Positions 15,482 to 23,790 of a DNA stretch of 45,125 nt are shown piece after piece. The notes under the pieces were generated by a model. That model saw only the letters and a program-made list of their open reading frames with translations, ran no database searches and had not been told where the DNA came from. Numbering within the stretch: position 1 is the stretch's first letter; each line of letters opens with the position of its first letter. The stretch comes from Haloterrigena salina JCM 13891 (GTDB taxonomy: Archaea; Halobacteriota; Halobacteria; Halobacteriales; Natrialbaceae): contig NZ_AOIS01000011.1 in NCBI RefSeq assembly GCF_000337495.1, forward strand, positions 142,292-187,416, in the 5' to 3' direction. The translations under genes and the position numbers were made by a program.

Positions 15482-17653
15482 GTGTCCGAGACAACCGGGT
15501 ACATGCGCTTTTTCCCGTACGACCAGCCGTACGAGAACCAGCGCGAGGCGATGGACCGCATCCACAACTCGCTGACCCGCGGCCAGGACGTCCTCTTCGA
15601 GGGGGCCTGCGGGACCGGGAAGACCCTCTCGTCGCTGGTCCCCGCCCTCGAGGTGGCCCGCGAGCAGGACAAGACGGTGGTCATCACGACCAACGTCCAC
15701 CAGCAGATGCGCCAGTTCGTCGCCGAAGCCCGCGCGATCACCCGCGAGGAGGACATTCGGGCGATCGTGTTCAAGGGGAAATCCTCCATGTGTCACATCG
15801 ACGTCGGCTACGAGGAGTGCCAGGCGCTCCGGGACAACACTCGCGCCGTCGTCGACGCCGAACGCGACAAGCGGCAACTCGAGCGCCGCCAGCGCGAACT
15901 ACTGGAGGAGAGTCAGGACGGCGACGGCGGTGCGGCCGACGCCCGCTCGGCGGTGATGGACGAACTCGAGGACATCGAGGAGCGACTCGAGGACTTAGAA
16001 GAACAGAACGTCTGCGACTACTACCGGAATAATCTCACCCGGGATACGGACGACTTCTTCGCGTGGCTCTTCGAGGACGTCCGGACGCCCGACGAAATTT
16101 ACGAGTACGCCGAGCGGGAGGGCTTTTGCGGCTACGAACTGCTGAAGGAGGGGATCGAAGGGGTCGACCTGGTCGTCTGTAACTACCACCACCTGCTGGA
16201 CTCGACGATCCGCGAGCAGTTCTTCCGGTGGCTCGGCCGCGATCCGGAGGACGTCATCGCCGTCTTCGACGAGGCCCACAACGTCGAGGACGCGGCCCGC
16301 GAACACGCCACCCGGACCTGCTCCGAGCGGACCTTCGACTCCGCGCTCGACGAGTTGGCCGACGCCGACGACCCGCGATCCGAGGACGCCGCCAACGTCC
16401 TCTCGGCCTTTCACCGCGCGCTCGTCGAGACCTACGAGGACTCCTTCAGTTTCGGCGAGCGCGAGCGGATCGACGAGAACTGGGACGACGTCCCCATCGC
16501 CAACGAGGACCGGAAGGACGACCTCACGCTCGAGTTCCTCCAGCGCTACTCGGGTCGAGGGATCGAGGACGATCTGGAGGCCGCGATGAAGCTCGGCCAG
16601 GAGTTAGACGAACAGTACGAGGAGGCCTACCGGGAAGGCGAGACCGCCACGCGGACCGAGTGTCAGACCTTACAGGCCGCCGCGTTCGTCAGCGCCTGGA
16701 TGAACGAGGGGAGCAAGGAGGGGCTCTACCCCGTCGTCTCCGTCACTCGAGACGCGGGCACCGACGAGATCTACGGCCGCGCGGAGCTGTACACCTGTCT
16801 CCCCCGTCAGGTCACGGGCCGACTGTTCGAGGAGGTGTACGGGACGATCCTGATGAGCGCGACGCTGCAGCCGTTCGACGTCACCGAGGACGTGCTCGGC
16901 CTCGAGGACCCCGTCACCATGGCCTACGGGCTCCAGTTCCCCGAGGAACATCGGCGCACCTACGCCGTCGAGACGCCGCCGCTGTTCTCGTCGGACCGGG
17001 ACGATCCCGCGGTCCAGACGGCGGTGACCGACACGATCCACGACGCCGTCCGGATGACGCCGGGGAACACGCTCGCCTTCTTCCCCAACTACGGCGAGGC
17101 GAGTCGCTACGCCGAGCGACTCGAGGGGCGAACCGAAAAGACGGTGTATCTCGACGAGCCCGGGACGTCCGTCGAAGAGTTACGCCAGCAGTTCGTCGCG
17201 GACGACGGCGCCGTGCTCTGTACCTCGTTGTGGGGAACGCTGGCGGAGGGCGTCAGTTTCGACGGCGACGACGCACACACCGTGCTGGTCGTCGGCGTCC
17301 CGTACCCCCACCTCGACGACCGCGCCGAGGCGGTCCAGGAGGCCTACGACGCGGCGTTCGACGGGACCGAGACGGGCTGGCGCTACGCCGTCGAGATCCC
17401 GACGGTTCGCAAGACCAGACAGGCGCTCGGTCGGGTCATCCGCTCACCGGAGGACGTCGGCGTCCGGGCCCTGCTCGATCGGCGCTACTCGCGGTCGGCG
17501 AAGTCGGACCTGGGTCGGTACAGCGTCAACGGCACCTTCCCTCACGAGGAGCGCGAGGAACTGATCGACATCGACCCCGAGAAGCTGAAGTTTTCGATGC
17601 TGAACTTTTACGGCGACCACGACGCCTACGACGGCGAGACGCCGGCGCCCTAG
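15482..17653 (+). CDS. XPD/Rad3/DinG-like iron-sulfur DNA helicase
   Basis: This 723-aa superfamily 2 helicase unwinds DNA 5'-3' in repair or R-loop and replication-fork processing. Walker A is GACGTGKT at 41-48 and the DEAH box is at 263-266. Four Cys at 104, 113, 178 and 216 are placed as the ligands of the 4Fe-4S cluster between helicase motifs Ia and II. Later motifs include LMSATL, VLCTSLWGTLAEGVSF and the motif VI QALGRVIRSPEDVG. A charged coiled coil (about 127-175) sits inside the Fe-S domain, perhaps as the Arch. The GTG start is supported by the TATA spacing. It appears to be a single gene. Confidence 0.93.
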   Translation: MSETTGYMRFFPYDQPYENQREAMDRIHNSLTRGQDVLFEGACGTGKTLSSLVPALEVAREQDKTVVITTNVHQQMRQFVAEARAITREEDIRAIVFKGKSSMCHIDVGYEECQALRDNTRAVVDAERDKRQLERRQRELLEESQDGDGGAADARSAVMDELEDIEERLEDLEEQNVCDYYRNNLTRDTDDFFAWLFEDVRTPDEIYEYAEREGFCGYELLKEGIEGVDLVVCNYHHLLDSTIREQFFRWLGRDPEDVIAVFDEAHNVEDAAREHATRTCSERTFDSALDELADADDPRSEDAANVLSAFHRALVETYEDSFSFGERERIDENWDDVPIANEDRKDDLTLEFLQRYSGRGIEDDLEAAMKLGQELDEQYEEAYREGETATRTECQTLQAAAFVSAWMNEGSKEGLYPVVSVTRDAGTDEIYGRAELYTCLPRQVTGRLFEEVYGTILMSATLQPFDVTEDVLGLEDPVTMAYGLQFPEEHRRTYAVETPPLFSSDRDDPAVQTAVTDTIHDAVRMTPGNTLAFFPNYGEASRYAERLEGRTEKTVYLDEPGTSVEELRQQFVADDGAVLCTSLWGTLAEGVSFDGDDAHTVLVVGVPYPHLDDRAEAVQEAYDAAFDGTETGWRYAVEIPTVRKTRQALGRVIRSPEDVGVRALLDRRYSRSAKSDLGRYSVNGTFPHEEREELIDIDPEKLKFSMLNFYGDHDAYDGETPAP

Positions 17654-17998
17654 ACGATACTCATCGAGTCACGCAGTAGAGTGGCGTATTGTGTGGGGTT
17701 GTCTGGGGGTTTGAAGAAATGAGTTGTCGAAGCCGAGAGTTCTGCTATCGTGGCACCAGAGAACTGCCACGTCCTCCACAGCCGATTTCTGCTCACGGGT
17801 GCTTCGCACCCGTTCGCATGGTTTGCGGAACGAAGGTTCCGCGCTAACGCTCGCTCGCGCTCACTCATCCCTCGCACACCGTCGACGACGTCCCTTCGCA
17901 GTGCTCAGGCACGTCGTCAGCGCGCGCCACCGTTGGCCGAATAGTCGGGTTAGAGCGACAGAGGGCCTGTATTTCCCAATATGGCGATAATCCGCCCG
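17654..17998. other. Noncoding region with hairpins
   Basis: This 345-nt gap contains several short inverted repeats: ACGGGTGCTTCGCACCCGT near 17798-17816, CGGAACGAAGGTTCCG near 17826-17841, and GTGGCACCAGAGAACTGCCAC near 17751-17771. I see no gene with a clear start and family character. A T/G-rich segment (17690-17730) after the helicase stop could terminate transcription. The cluster of palindromes resembles haloarchaeal miniature-element debris, but I cannot identify an element. Confidence 0.45.
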
Positions 17999-18370
17999 CT
18001 ACTCGCTCGGTTCGACCGTGACGTCGGCGGCGCCGTTCGTGACGATGACGATGTGCGCGCCGCCGGTTTCGATCGTCACGTCGAACGCGGTCGGTTCCGA
18101 GATCGACTCCGTCATGACCGGGCCCTCCTCGGCGTGGTCGAGCCGAAAGCTGATCGCGTCCGGCTGGACGGTCGACTCGTTATCGGCCTCGGCGACGTCG
18201 ATATTCTCGACCGTGACGGTCAGTTCTTCGCCGGCTTCGGCGTCGAATCCCGCCGTCTGTTCGTCCTGTATCGTCTGGTCGACGTACCCATCATCCATCA
18301 GACTCGTTACCTCACTGCAGCCCGCAAACAGTATCGTCGTCGAACTCGCGAGTAACGCGCGGCGGTGCAT
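17999..18370 (-). CDS. Small exported lipoprotein
   Basis: The product is 123 aa. The N-terminus MHRRALLASSTTILFAGC has a twin-Arg pair, a short hydrophobic stretch and a lipobox FAGC with Cys at 18, so it is probably Tat-exported and lipid-anchored on the outer face of the membrane. The mature part is acidic and beta-rich (EELTVTVENIDVAEA, AFDVTIETGGAHIVIVTNGAADVTVE). This suggests a compact single-domain fold of unknown function. It is monocistronic; the 2H phosphoesterase gene lies 64 nt upstream in the same direction. Confidence 0.8.
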   Translation of the reverse strand: MHRRALLASSTTILFAGCSEVTSLMDDGYVDQTIQDEQTAGFDAEAGEELTVTVENIDVAEADNESTVQPDAISFRLDHAEEGPVMTESISEPTAFDVTIETGGAHIVIVTNGAADVTVEPSE

Positions 18371-18434
18371 GACCGGAGGTTCCGAGAGCGTCGAGTAATA
18401 GCTACCGGGCGACTCACCGTTCGATTCGAGCCGT

Positions 18435-18935
18435 TCACGCGGGCAGCGAGACGCGACTCACCGGCAGTTTGTACGTCCCGTCCCAGAACTCGAGTTCGCT
18501 GACCGTCCACTGAATCGGCTCGATTTCGCGGTCGGCCACGCGCTTTGCGGCCTCGAGGTCGCCGCCGCGGGCCAGCGTGACGTGGGGGACGTAGTCGCCG
18601 CCCTCGAGCCCCTCGACGGTCTCGAAGGAGTCGGTCAGATCGGCGTGGATCGACTCGAGGCCGGGGCTCTCGACGGCGAGGTAGACGACGGGGGCGGTCC
18701 CGAGCGGCGGGTCCTCGAAGTAGTCGATGCCCGTAATCTGGGCCTCGACGGCGGGCGCGCCCTCGAGCGCGCGGTGGGCGCGGTGTTGCAGCTGGGCGAC
18801 GTGGTCGGCCTCGCCGAGGCGTTTGAGCAGACACGAGTGATCCTCGCGGACGCTGTCGAAGCCGACGAGTTCGGGGTAGAGCTCGTCGGCGAGCCGGCGG
18901 ACGCGTCCGGGGACCGGAACGTTGACGCTGTACAC
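18435..18935 (-). CDS. 2'-5' RNA ligase-like 2H phosphoesterase
   Basis: The product is 166 aa and has the length and arrangement of LigT/ThpR-like proteins, which act on 2',3'-cyclic phosphates or 2'-5' bonds in RNA. The second catalytic motif is the canonical HVTL at about 118-121. The first appears as EDHSCLLK with His 33, where Cys stands at the position usually held by Thr/Ser, a deviation that may alter activity. The end (WTVSELEFWDGTYKLPVSRV) is the usual final strand pair. It is upstream of the lipoprotein gene. Confidence 0.85.
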   Translation of the reverse strand: MYSVNVPVPGRVRRLADELYPELVGFDSVREDHSCLLKRLGEADHVAQLQHRAHRALEGAPAVEAQITGIDYFEDPPLGTAPVVYLAVESPGLESIHADLTDSFETVEGLEGGDYVPHVTLARGGDLEAAKRVADREIEPIQWTVSELEFWDGTYKLPVSRVSLPA

Positions 18936-18988
18936 TTCAGTCGAGGTAGGGCGCGTTCGCGTATCAGTGTGATGGTCGCCGGGCCCGT

Positions 18989-19183
18989 TCAGATCCGCTC
19001 GAGGAGCCAGAGGACGATGACGACGGCGACACCCAACTGGACGAGGACGAAGAACGGGCCGAGCAGGCTCGCGATACTGCCGATGACCGTCTGCAGGATC
19101 TGAAACGCCAGAAAGACGGCGAGCAGTGCGAGCACGATCTTCAGGAGGGTCTCGACCTCGAGTTCGCCGCGCGAGTCGTGCAT
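18989..19183 (-). CDS. Small two-helix membrane protein
   Basis: The product is 64 aa. After a short charged head, MHDSRGELEVE, two hydrophobic helices (about 13-35 and 38-60) are separated by GSIASLLGP and followed by a terminal LLERI. It matches the size and pattern of small haloarchaeal membrane proteins of unknown function. The ATG at 19183 removes an implausible upstream extension. It is divergent from the membrane winged-helix gene at 19269 with 85 nt between starts, so they share an intergenic control region. Confidence 0.75.
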   Translation of the reverse strand: MHDSRGELEVETLLKIVLALLAVFLAFQILQTVIGSIASLLGPFFVLVQLGVAVVIVLWLLERI

Positions 19184-19268
19184 ACAGTCACGATCGACTG
19201 ACTGTGTGAAAAATTCACCGTTGCGCGCTCGGAAAGACCTATCTGGGCGGCTATGGGATGTATCTACA

Positions 19269-20405
19269 ATGGACCTGAAAGAGCAGGGGCGCTGGGCCCT
19301 GTTCTGGGTGCTCGTGGGAATCGGGTGCATGCTCGTGGCGACCGTTGCGGTTCCGATCGGTGCGGCCGCCGACACTGGAGCACAGGGGGCAGCCCTGCAG
19401 GACGAGGCCAGCGCGAGCGACCGCCTCGACGCGGCCGACGAGATACACATCGACGTCTTCGTTCACGAAAACGGGTCGGCGACGTTCGTCGTCGACTACC
19501 GGTTCGAGAACCAGAGCGACGGGGAGTGGGGAGGGCTCAGTAGCGACGTCCAGTCGAATCGGGAGGTGTACGCCGACAGCCAGGAAGCTCGGTGGAACGA
19601 GATCCTCCGCGAAGGGGAGAACGCGACCGACCGGGACATGGCGATCGAGAACGTCACCGTCTCGACGGACAACAGTTCCGCGCCGCGGGAGATGGGCCAC
19701 GTCATGGTGACCTTCGAGTGGGACTCGTTTGCCTACCCACAACTGACTCAAATCGAGGCGGGTTCGGCGCTCGCCGACCTCTCCCTGCCCAGCGGAACCT
19801 GGTTGCAGGTGTACGCGCCCGAAGGGTATACCATCGACGAGGTGAGCCCCGAACCCGAAGGGAGCGACGGATCGGTGACCGGCGGCACCGAGGACAGCGA
19901 GCGGGAGTCGGTTCGCTGGGGCGACTCCGGCGATCCGTTCTCGTCGACGTCGCCGACCATCGTGATGATCGAGGAGAGCAACGAGACCGACCCGGCGGCC
20001 GAAACCGATCCCGGAACCGACGGGCCGGCGCCGTGGCTGCTCGTGCTCGGCGCCCTCGCCCTGCTCGCGACCGTCGGCGCGGCCGGCTGGTGGCTCAGGG
20101 GCGATCGAACCGACGACCGGACCGCCAGCGCGACGAATGGCGGGTCGACGACGAACGAGAACGCAGCCGTACCCGAGGCGGAGACGCCGCCCCCAGAACT
20201 GCTCAGCAACGAGGAACGAGTCCTGCAGTTGCTCGAGGAGCGGGGCGGCCGGATCAAACAGCAGGAAGTCGTCTCGGAACTGGACTGGACCGAGGCGAAG
20301 ACGAGTCAGGTCGTCAGCGGATTGCGCGAGGACGAAGAGATCGAAGTCTTCCGGATCGGTCGGGAGAACGTTCTGGCGTTGCCCGACGGGGAAGACGAAG
20401 AGTAG
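19269..20405 (+). CDS. Membrane-anchored winged-helix protein
   Basis: The product is 378 aa. A signal/anchor helix (about 8-33) is followed by an extracytoplasmic domain (about 50-235) rich in acidic residues and N-glycosylation sequons such as NAT and NSS. A second membrane helix (PWLLVLGALALLATVGAAGWW, about 253-275) precedes a cytosolic winged helix-turn-helix (about 311-375: EERVLQLLEERGGRIKQQEV, WTEAKTSQVVSGL). This layout allows an outside signal to be passed to a DNA-binding domain at the membrane. It corresponds to the haloarchaeal DUF7345/DUF7343 type. The target genes are not known. The start is the ATG at 19269, directly before the anchor. Confidence 0.85.
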   Translation: MDLKEQGRWALFWVLVGIGCMLVATVAVPIGAAADTGAQGAALQDEASASDRLDAADEIHIDVFVHENGSATFVVDYRFENQSDGEWGGLSSDVQSNREVYADSQEARWNEILREGENATDRDMAIENVTVSTDNSSAPREMGHVMVTFEWDSFAYPQLTQIEAGSALADLSLPSGTWLQVYAPEGYTIDEVSPEPEGSDGSVTGGTEDSERESVRWGDSGDPFSSTSPTIVMIEESNETDPAAETDPGTDGPAPWLLVLGALALLATVGAAGWWLRGDRTDDRTASATNGGSTTNENAAVPEAETPPPELLSNEERVLQLLEERGGRIKQQEVVSELDWTEAKTSQVVSGLREDEEIEVFRIGRENVLALPDGEDEE

Positions 20406-20510
20406 CCACCGGCGCCGGTCCGACGCGTTCGCACTGCTCGCTTCCATGTGGTGTGACACCACCGCACAGCCGACTCGCAGCCTGATACCCGCGATATTTG
20501 CGAGGTAGCA

Positions 20511-20520
20511 GGATTTAATA
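20511..20520 (+). promoter_or_regulatory. TATA element of the Arg-rich mini-gene
   Basis: GGATTTAATA lies about 27 nt before the ATG at 20545, which predicts a transcript that begins at that ATG. Confidence 0.6.
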
Positions 20521-20544
20521 CCGATGCTGCCCATAGCACCACCA

Positions 20545-20637
20545 ATGAGTCACACCGTCGGCGCCACGACCGCCGCACCCGGTACCGACGGGGCTGTTTC
20601 TCCGCGGCGACCGCGACGACGACGGCCGGGCCGTTGA
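20545..20637 (+). CDS. Arg-rich 30-residue leader peptide (putative)
   Basis: The frame starts MSHTVGATTAAPGTDGAV and ends SPRRPRRRRPGR, with seven Arg among the last ten codons (CGG, CGA and CGT). It sits about 150 nt upstream of argG, the first gene of the arginine cluster, and its ATG is at leaderless distance from a TATA element. A run of codons for the end product just upstream of biosynthetic genes is the classic layout of an attenuating leader peptide in bacteria. In an archaeon this is inference. The final codons overlap a possible hairpin (ACGGC-CGG-GCCGT). It could instead be a chance frame within a small RNA. Confidence 0.5.
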   Translation: MSHTVGATTAAPGTDGAVSPRRPRRRRPGR

Positions 20638-20661
20638 GCCCGATTACTACCTACCTCCCCT

Positions 20662-20673
20662 CGAACCGGTTCG
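20662..20673. promoter_or_regulatory. Perfect 12-bp palindrome upstream of argG
   Basis: CGAACCGGTTCG reads the same on both strands. It lies between the Arg-rich mini-gene and the argG promoter, a position suited to an operator for a dimeric regulator. No regulator of the cluster is encoded nearby, so binding is only a possibility. Confidence 0.4.
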
Positions 20674-20748
20674 TTCCAACGATCCACCAAATGCAGAATT
20701 TTCGGCTAGCAGCCGCTCTATCGTTAATTTACGCGACTTAAACCAATG

Positions 20749-20758
20749 AGCTTAAGTC
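20749..20758 (+). promoter_or_regulatory. TATA element of argG
   Basis: AGCTTAAGTC lies about 27-30 nt before the ATG at 20786, so argG can be transcribed as a leaderless mRNA independently of the upstream mini-gene. Confidence 0.55.
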
Positions 20759-20785
20759 CCTCCTTCCGCTTTCCTCGCATACGAC

Positions 20786-22030
20786 ATGACCCGCGTGGCA
20801 CTTGCGTTCTCGGGCGGCCTGGACACGACTGTCTGTGTCCCGTTGCTCGAGGAAGAGTACGGATACGACGACGTTATCGGCGTCACGGTTGACGTCGGCC
20901 AGCCGGCTTCCGAGTTCGAGGAAGCCGAAGAAACCGCCGACGCGCTCGGCTTAGAGCACTACGTCGTCGACGCGAAAGAAGAGTTCGCCGACCTCTGTCT
21001 CGAGGGCGTTCGCGCGAACGCGACCTACCAGGGCTACCCGCTGGGGACGGCCCTGGCTCGCCCGGTGATCGCCGAAGCGATCCTCGAGGTCGCCGAAGAA
21101 CAGGACTGTACCGGCATCGCCCACGGCTGTACCGGCAAGGGTAACGACCAGCTCCGCTTCGAAGCGGTCTGGCGCGACTCCGACCTCGAGGTCATCGCCC
21201 CCGTGCGCGAGCTCGGCCTGACCCGCGAGTGGGAACAGGAGTACGCCGCGGAGAAGGACCTGCCCGTCGAGGGCGGCAGCGGCGGCGACTGGTCGATCGA
21301 CACCAACCTCTGGAGCCGCTCCGTCGAGGGCGACGAGCTCGAGGATCCCAACTACGTCCCGCCGGAGGACATCTACGCCTGGACCCAGGCGCCGACGGGC
21401 GAGACCCAGGAGATCGAGATCGAGTTCGAGGAGGGCTACCCCGTCGCCGTCGACGGCGTCGAGTACGATCCCGTCGACCTCATCGAGCACTTGAACGGCG
21501 TGGCCGGGGCCTACGGCGTCGGCCGTACGGACACGATGGAAGACCGCATGCTCGGCCTGAAGGTCCGCGAGAACTACGAGCACCCGGCGGCGACGACGCT
21601 GCTCAACGCCCACGAGGCGCTGGAAGGGCTCGTGCTCACCCAGGAGGAGCGCCAGTTCAAGCAGCAGATCGACCAGCAGTGGGCCCAGAAGGGCTACGAG
21701 GGCCTGATCGACGCGCCGCTCGTGGACGCGCTTGAAGGCTTCATCGCGGAGACCCAAAAGCGCGTCACCGGGACCGTCACGATCCGCTTCGAGGGCGGCC
21801 AGGCTCGTGCGGTCGCACGCGACAGCAAGTTCGCGGCCTATTCCGCCGAGCACGCTTCCTTCGACACCGAGACCGTCGGCAAGATCAAACAGGAGGACGC
21901 CACCGGCGTCGCGAAGTACCACGGCTTCCAGCGCCGCCTCGCCAACGAGGCGATCGCGGCCAACGCCGAGGACGTCGAGAAGCCGGAGCTCGCCACCGAC
22001 GGGAGTGGCGAAGACGAGGACGAGGAATAA
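20786..22030 (+). CDS. argG: Argininosuccinate synthase
   Basis: This 414-aa enzyme joins citrulline and aspartate with ATP to give argininosuccinate, the penultimate step of arginine synthesis. The PP-loop SGGLDTT lies at 9-15 and the family signatures AHGCTGKGNDQLRFE and EGGSGGDWSIDTNLW are present. The C-terminus carries a short acidic tail typical of halophiles. It is followed by argH with 2 nt between stop and start, so the two are certainly cotranslated from one mRNA. The mini-gene and palindrome upstream suggest control by arginine. Confidence 0.98.
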   Translation: MTRVALAFSGGLDTTVCVPLLEEEYGYDDVIGVTVDVGQPASEFEEAEETADALGLEHYVVDAKEEFADLCLEGVRANATYQGYPLGTALARPVIAEAILEVAEEQDCTGIAHGCTGKGNDQLRFEAVWRDSDLEVIAPVRELGLTREWEQEYAAEKDLPVEGGSGGDWSIDTNLWSRSVEGDELEDPNYVPPEDIYAWTQAPTGETQEIEIEFEEGYPVAVDGVEYDPVDLIEHLNGVAGAYGVGRTDTMEDRMLGLKVRENYEHPAATTLLNAHEALEGLVLTQEERQFKQQIDQQWAQKGYEGLIDAPLVDALEGFIAETQKRVTGTVTIRFEGGQARAVARDSKFAAYSAEHASFDTETVGKIKQEDATGVAKYHGFQRRLANEAIAANAEDVEKPELATDGSGEDEDEE

Positions 22031-22032
22031 CG

Positions 22033-23529
22033 ATGACCGAGGAGAGCGCTCGCGACGGGGTGTTTGCGGCCGACGGAGGATCCAGCCGCGGCGACGAGGG
22101 CGTCGTCCGACGAGATCGCTTCAGCGGCGGCCCCGCCCGGAGCTTCCTCTCCTCGCTCGCAGCCGACGAACGGATCTTCGAGGCCGACCTCGAGGTCGAC
22201 CGCGCGCACACGGTGATGCTCGCCGAGCAGGGGATCGTCGAGGACGACGTGGCCGGACAGATTCTGACCGCGCTGGACGCCATCGAGGTCGACGGCCACG
22301 GCTCCCTGCCCGACGGCGAGGACGTCCACGAGGCCATCGAGACGGCCGTCATCGAGCGCATCGGCGCCGAGGGCGGCAAGATGCACACCGCGCGCTCGCG
22401 CAACGACGAGGTCGCGGCCTGCATCCGGTATCGCCTGCGCGAGGACGTCCTCGAGGCCGTCGAGACGACGCTGGCGCTGCGCGAGTCGCTGGTCACGGTC
22501 GCCGAGGCGCACGCGGAGACGATCATGCCCGGCTACACCCACCTCCAGCCCGCCCAGCCGACCACCGTCGCCCACTGGGCGCTGGCCTACGAGGGCGCAG
22601 TGGGTCGCGACACCGAACGCCTGCTCGAGGCCTACGGACGGATCAACGAGTCGCCGCTGGGCGGCGCCGCGTTCGCGGGGACGACGTTCGATATCGACCG
22701 CGAGCGCGCCGCGGAACTGCTCGGTTTCGACGGCGTCGTCGAAAACTCGATGGACGCCTCCTCGAGCCGGGATTTCCTGCTCGAGGTGACGCAGGCGCTG
22801 TCGACGCACGCGACGACGCTGTCGGGGCTCGCCGAAGACGTCGTCATCTTCGCAAACCGCAGCTTCGTCGACCTCTCGGACGACTACTCCTCGACGTCGT
22901 CGATCATGCCCCAGAAGAAGAATCCCGACACGCTGGAACTTGTTCGCGCGGTCGCGGGCGACGCGGCCGGCGGGGTCCAGGGGCTGACGACGACGCTCAA
23001 GGGACTGCCCCGCGCGTACAACCGCGACCTCCAGCGGGCGACGACCCACGCCTGGGAGACCGTCGACGCCGTGACGGAGGCCAGCGAGGTCGCCGCCGGC
23101 GCGGTGGCGACCGCCGACTGGAACGAGGCGACGCTGGCCGCCGAGGCCGGCGAGGGGTTCTCGACGGCGACCGGCGTCGCCGACCTCCTGGCCGCGAACG
23201 GCCTCCCGTTCCGCACTGCACACGAAATGGTGGCCCACGCGGCGGAACAGGGCGGCGACTACGACGCCCTCGAGGCCGCCGCCCGGGAGGTCCTGGGTGA
23301 ACCCCTCGAGTCGCTGGTCGACCCCGACGCCGTCGAGGAGGCCCTCGATCCCGCTGCGAGCGTCGCGAGCCGCGACTCGCAGGGCGGCCCCGCCCCCGAG
23401 GCGGTCACCGACCAACTCGAACTCGCTCGCGAGTCGCAGTCGGACGACCGCGCGACCCTCGAGGAACTGGAGGCGGCGCTCGAGGCGGCCCACGAGACGC
23501 TCCGCGAGGAGGTGAACGGCTATGTCTGA
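22033..23529 (+). CDS. argH: Argininosuccinate lyase
   Basis: This 498-aa enzyme splits argininosuccinate into arginine and fumarate. The fumarase/ASL superfamily signature SSIMPQKKNPDTLE is clear (about 293-306), as is TARSRNDEVA near residue 120. Compared with bacterial ArgH (about 460 aa) it has an extended acidic C-terminal helix (about 455-495). It forms the argGH pair. The stop is followed by two strong hairpins, which may end the argGH transcript before the LysW-pathway genes. Confidence 0.97.
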   Translation: MTEESARDGVFAADGGSSRGDEGVVRRDRFSGGPARSFLSSLAADERIFEADLEVDRAHTVMLAEQGIVEDDVAGQILTALDAIEVDGHGSLPDGEDVHEAIETAVIERIGAEGGKMHTARSRNDEVAACIRYRLREDVLEAVETTLALRESLVTVAEAHAETIMPGYTHLQPAQPTTVAHWALAYEGAVGRDTERLLEAYGRINESPLGGAAFAGTTFDIDRERAAELLGFDGVVENSMDASSSRDFLLEVTQALSTHATTLSGLAEDVVIFANRSFVDLSDDYSSTSSIMPQKKNPDTLELVRAVAGDAAGGVQGLTTTLKGLPRAYNRDLQRATTHAWETVDAVTEASEVAAGAVATADWNEATLAAEAGEGFSTATGVADLLAANGLPFRTAHEMVAHAAEQGGDYDALEAAAREVLGEPLESLVDPDAVEEALDPAASVASRDSQGGPAPEAVTDQLELARESQSDDRATLEELEAALEAAHETLREEVNGYV

Positions 23530-23611
23530 GGCCGTTCCCGCCGTCGCTCCGCGTCGGCCGCGACCGCCGCGACTACCGCCGTCCGTAGGTGAGGGACGAA
23601 CCTTCGGGCGA

Positions 23612-23630
23612 GCGGGAGCACCGCTCCCGC
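23612..23630 (+). terminator. Hairpin downstream of argH
   Basis: GCGGGAGC-ACC-GCTCCCGC has eight perfect pairs and a 3-nt loop, starting 83 nt after the argH stop. With the next hairpin (23635-23650) it could slow or end transcription, or protect the 3' end of argGH mRNA. Classical archaeal T-tract termination is not visible, so the role is uncertain. Confidence 0.45.
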
Positions 23631-23634
23631 CGCC

Positions 23635-23650
23635 GTCCCCGCGAGGGGAC
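23635..23650 (+). terminator. GNRA-capped hairpin downstream of argH
   Basis: GTCCCC-GCGA-GGGGAC has six perfect pairs capped by a GNRA tetraloop. It lies 4 nt after the previous hairpin and is followed by AAATAACC. The pair of stacked hairpins between argH and lysW may be a terminator, a processing site or a structured leader element. Confidence 0.45.
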
Positions 23651-23755
23651 AAATAACCTACCAGATGATATGTCAAATTAAAATTGCGGTGTGCTGGTGT
23701 CAGCGGCCCGTTAGCGGACGGTGCAGTTAATGTAATTTCTCTGTTAATTTCGAAG

Positions 23756-23763
23756 GCTTTAAG
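23756..23763 (+). promoter_or_regulatory. TATA element of the lysW operon
   Basis: GCTTTAAG lies about 28 nt before the lysW ATG at 23791, in an AT-rich 100-nt stretch. It predicts a leaderless start for the lysW-argF transcript, independent of argGH. Confidence 0.65.
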
Positions 23764-23790
23764 GGATACCGGCCCCCAGTTGCAGGTACA

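Larger units (their letters stand above)
20406..20785. other. Leader region of argGH
   Basis: This 380-nt gap before argG holds a TATA element (20511-20520), an Arg-rich mini-gene (20545-20637), a small hairpin ACGGC-CGG-GCCGT within its end, the palindrome at 20662-20673, a second hairpin CGGCT-AGC-AGCCG (20703-20715) and a second TATA element before argG. It is the densest regulatory-looking stretch in the window. Confidence 0.6.
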
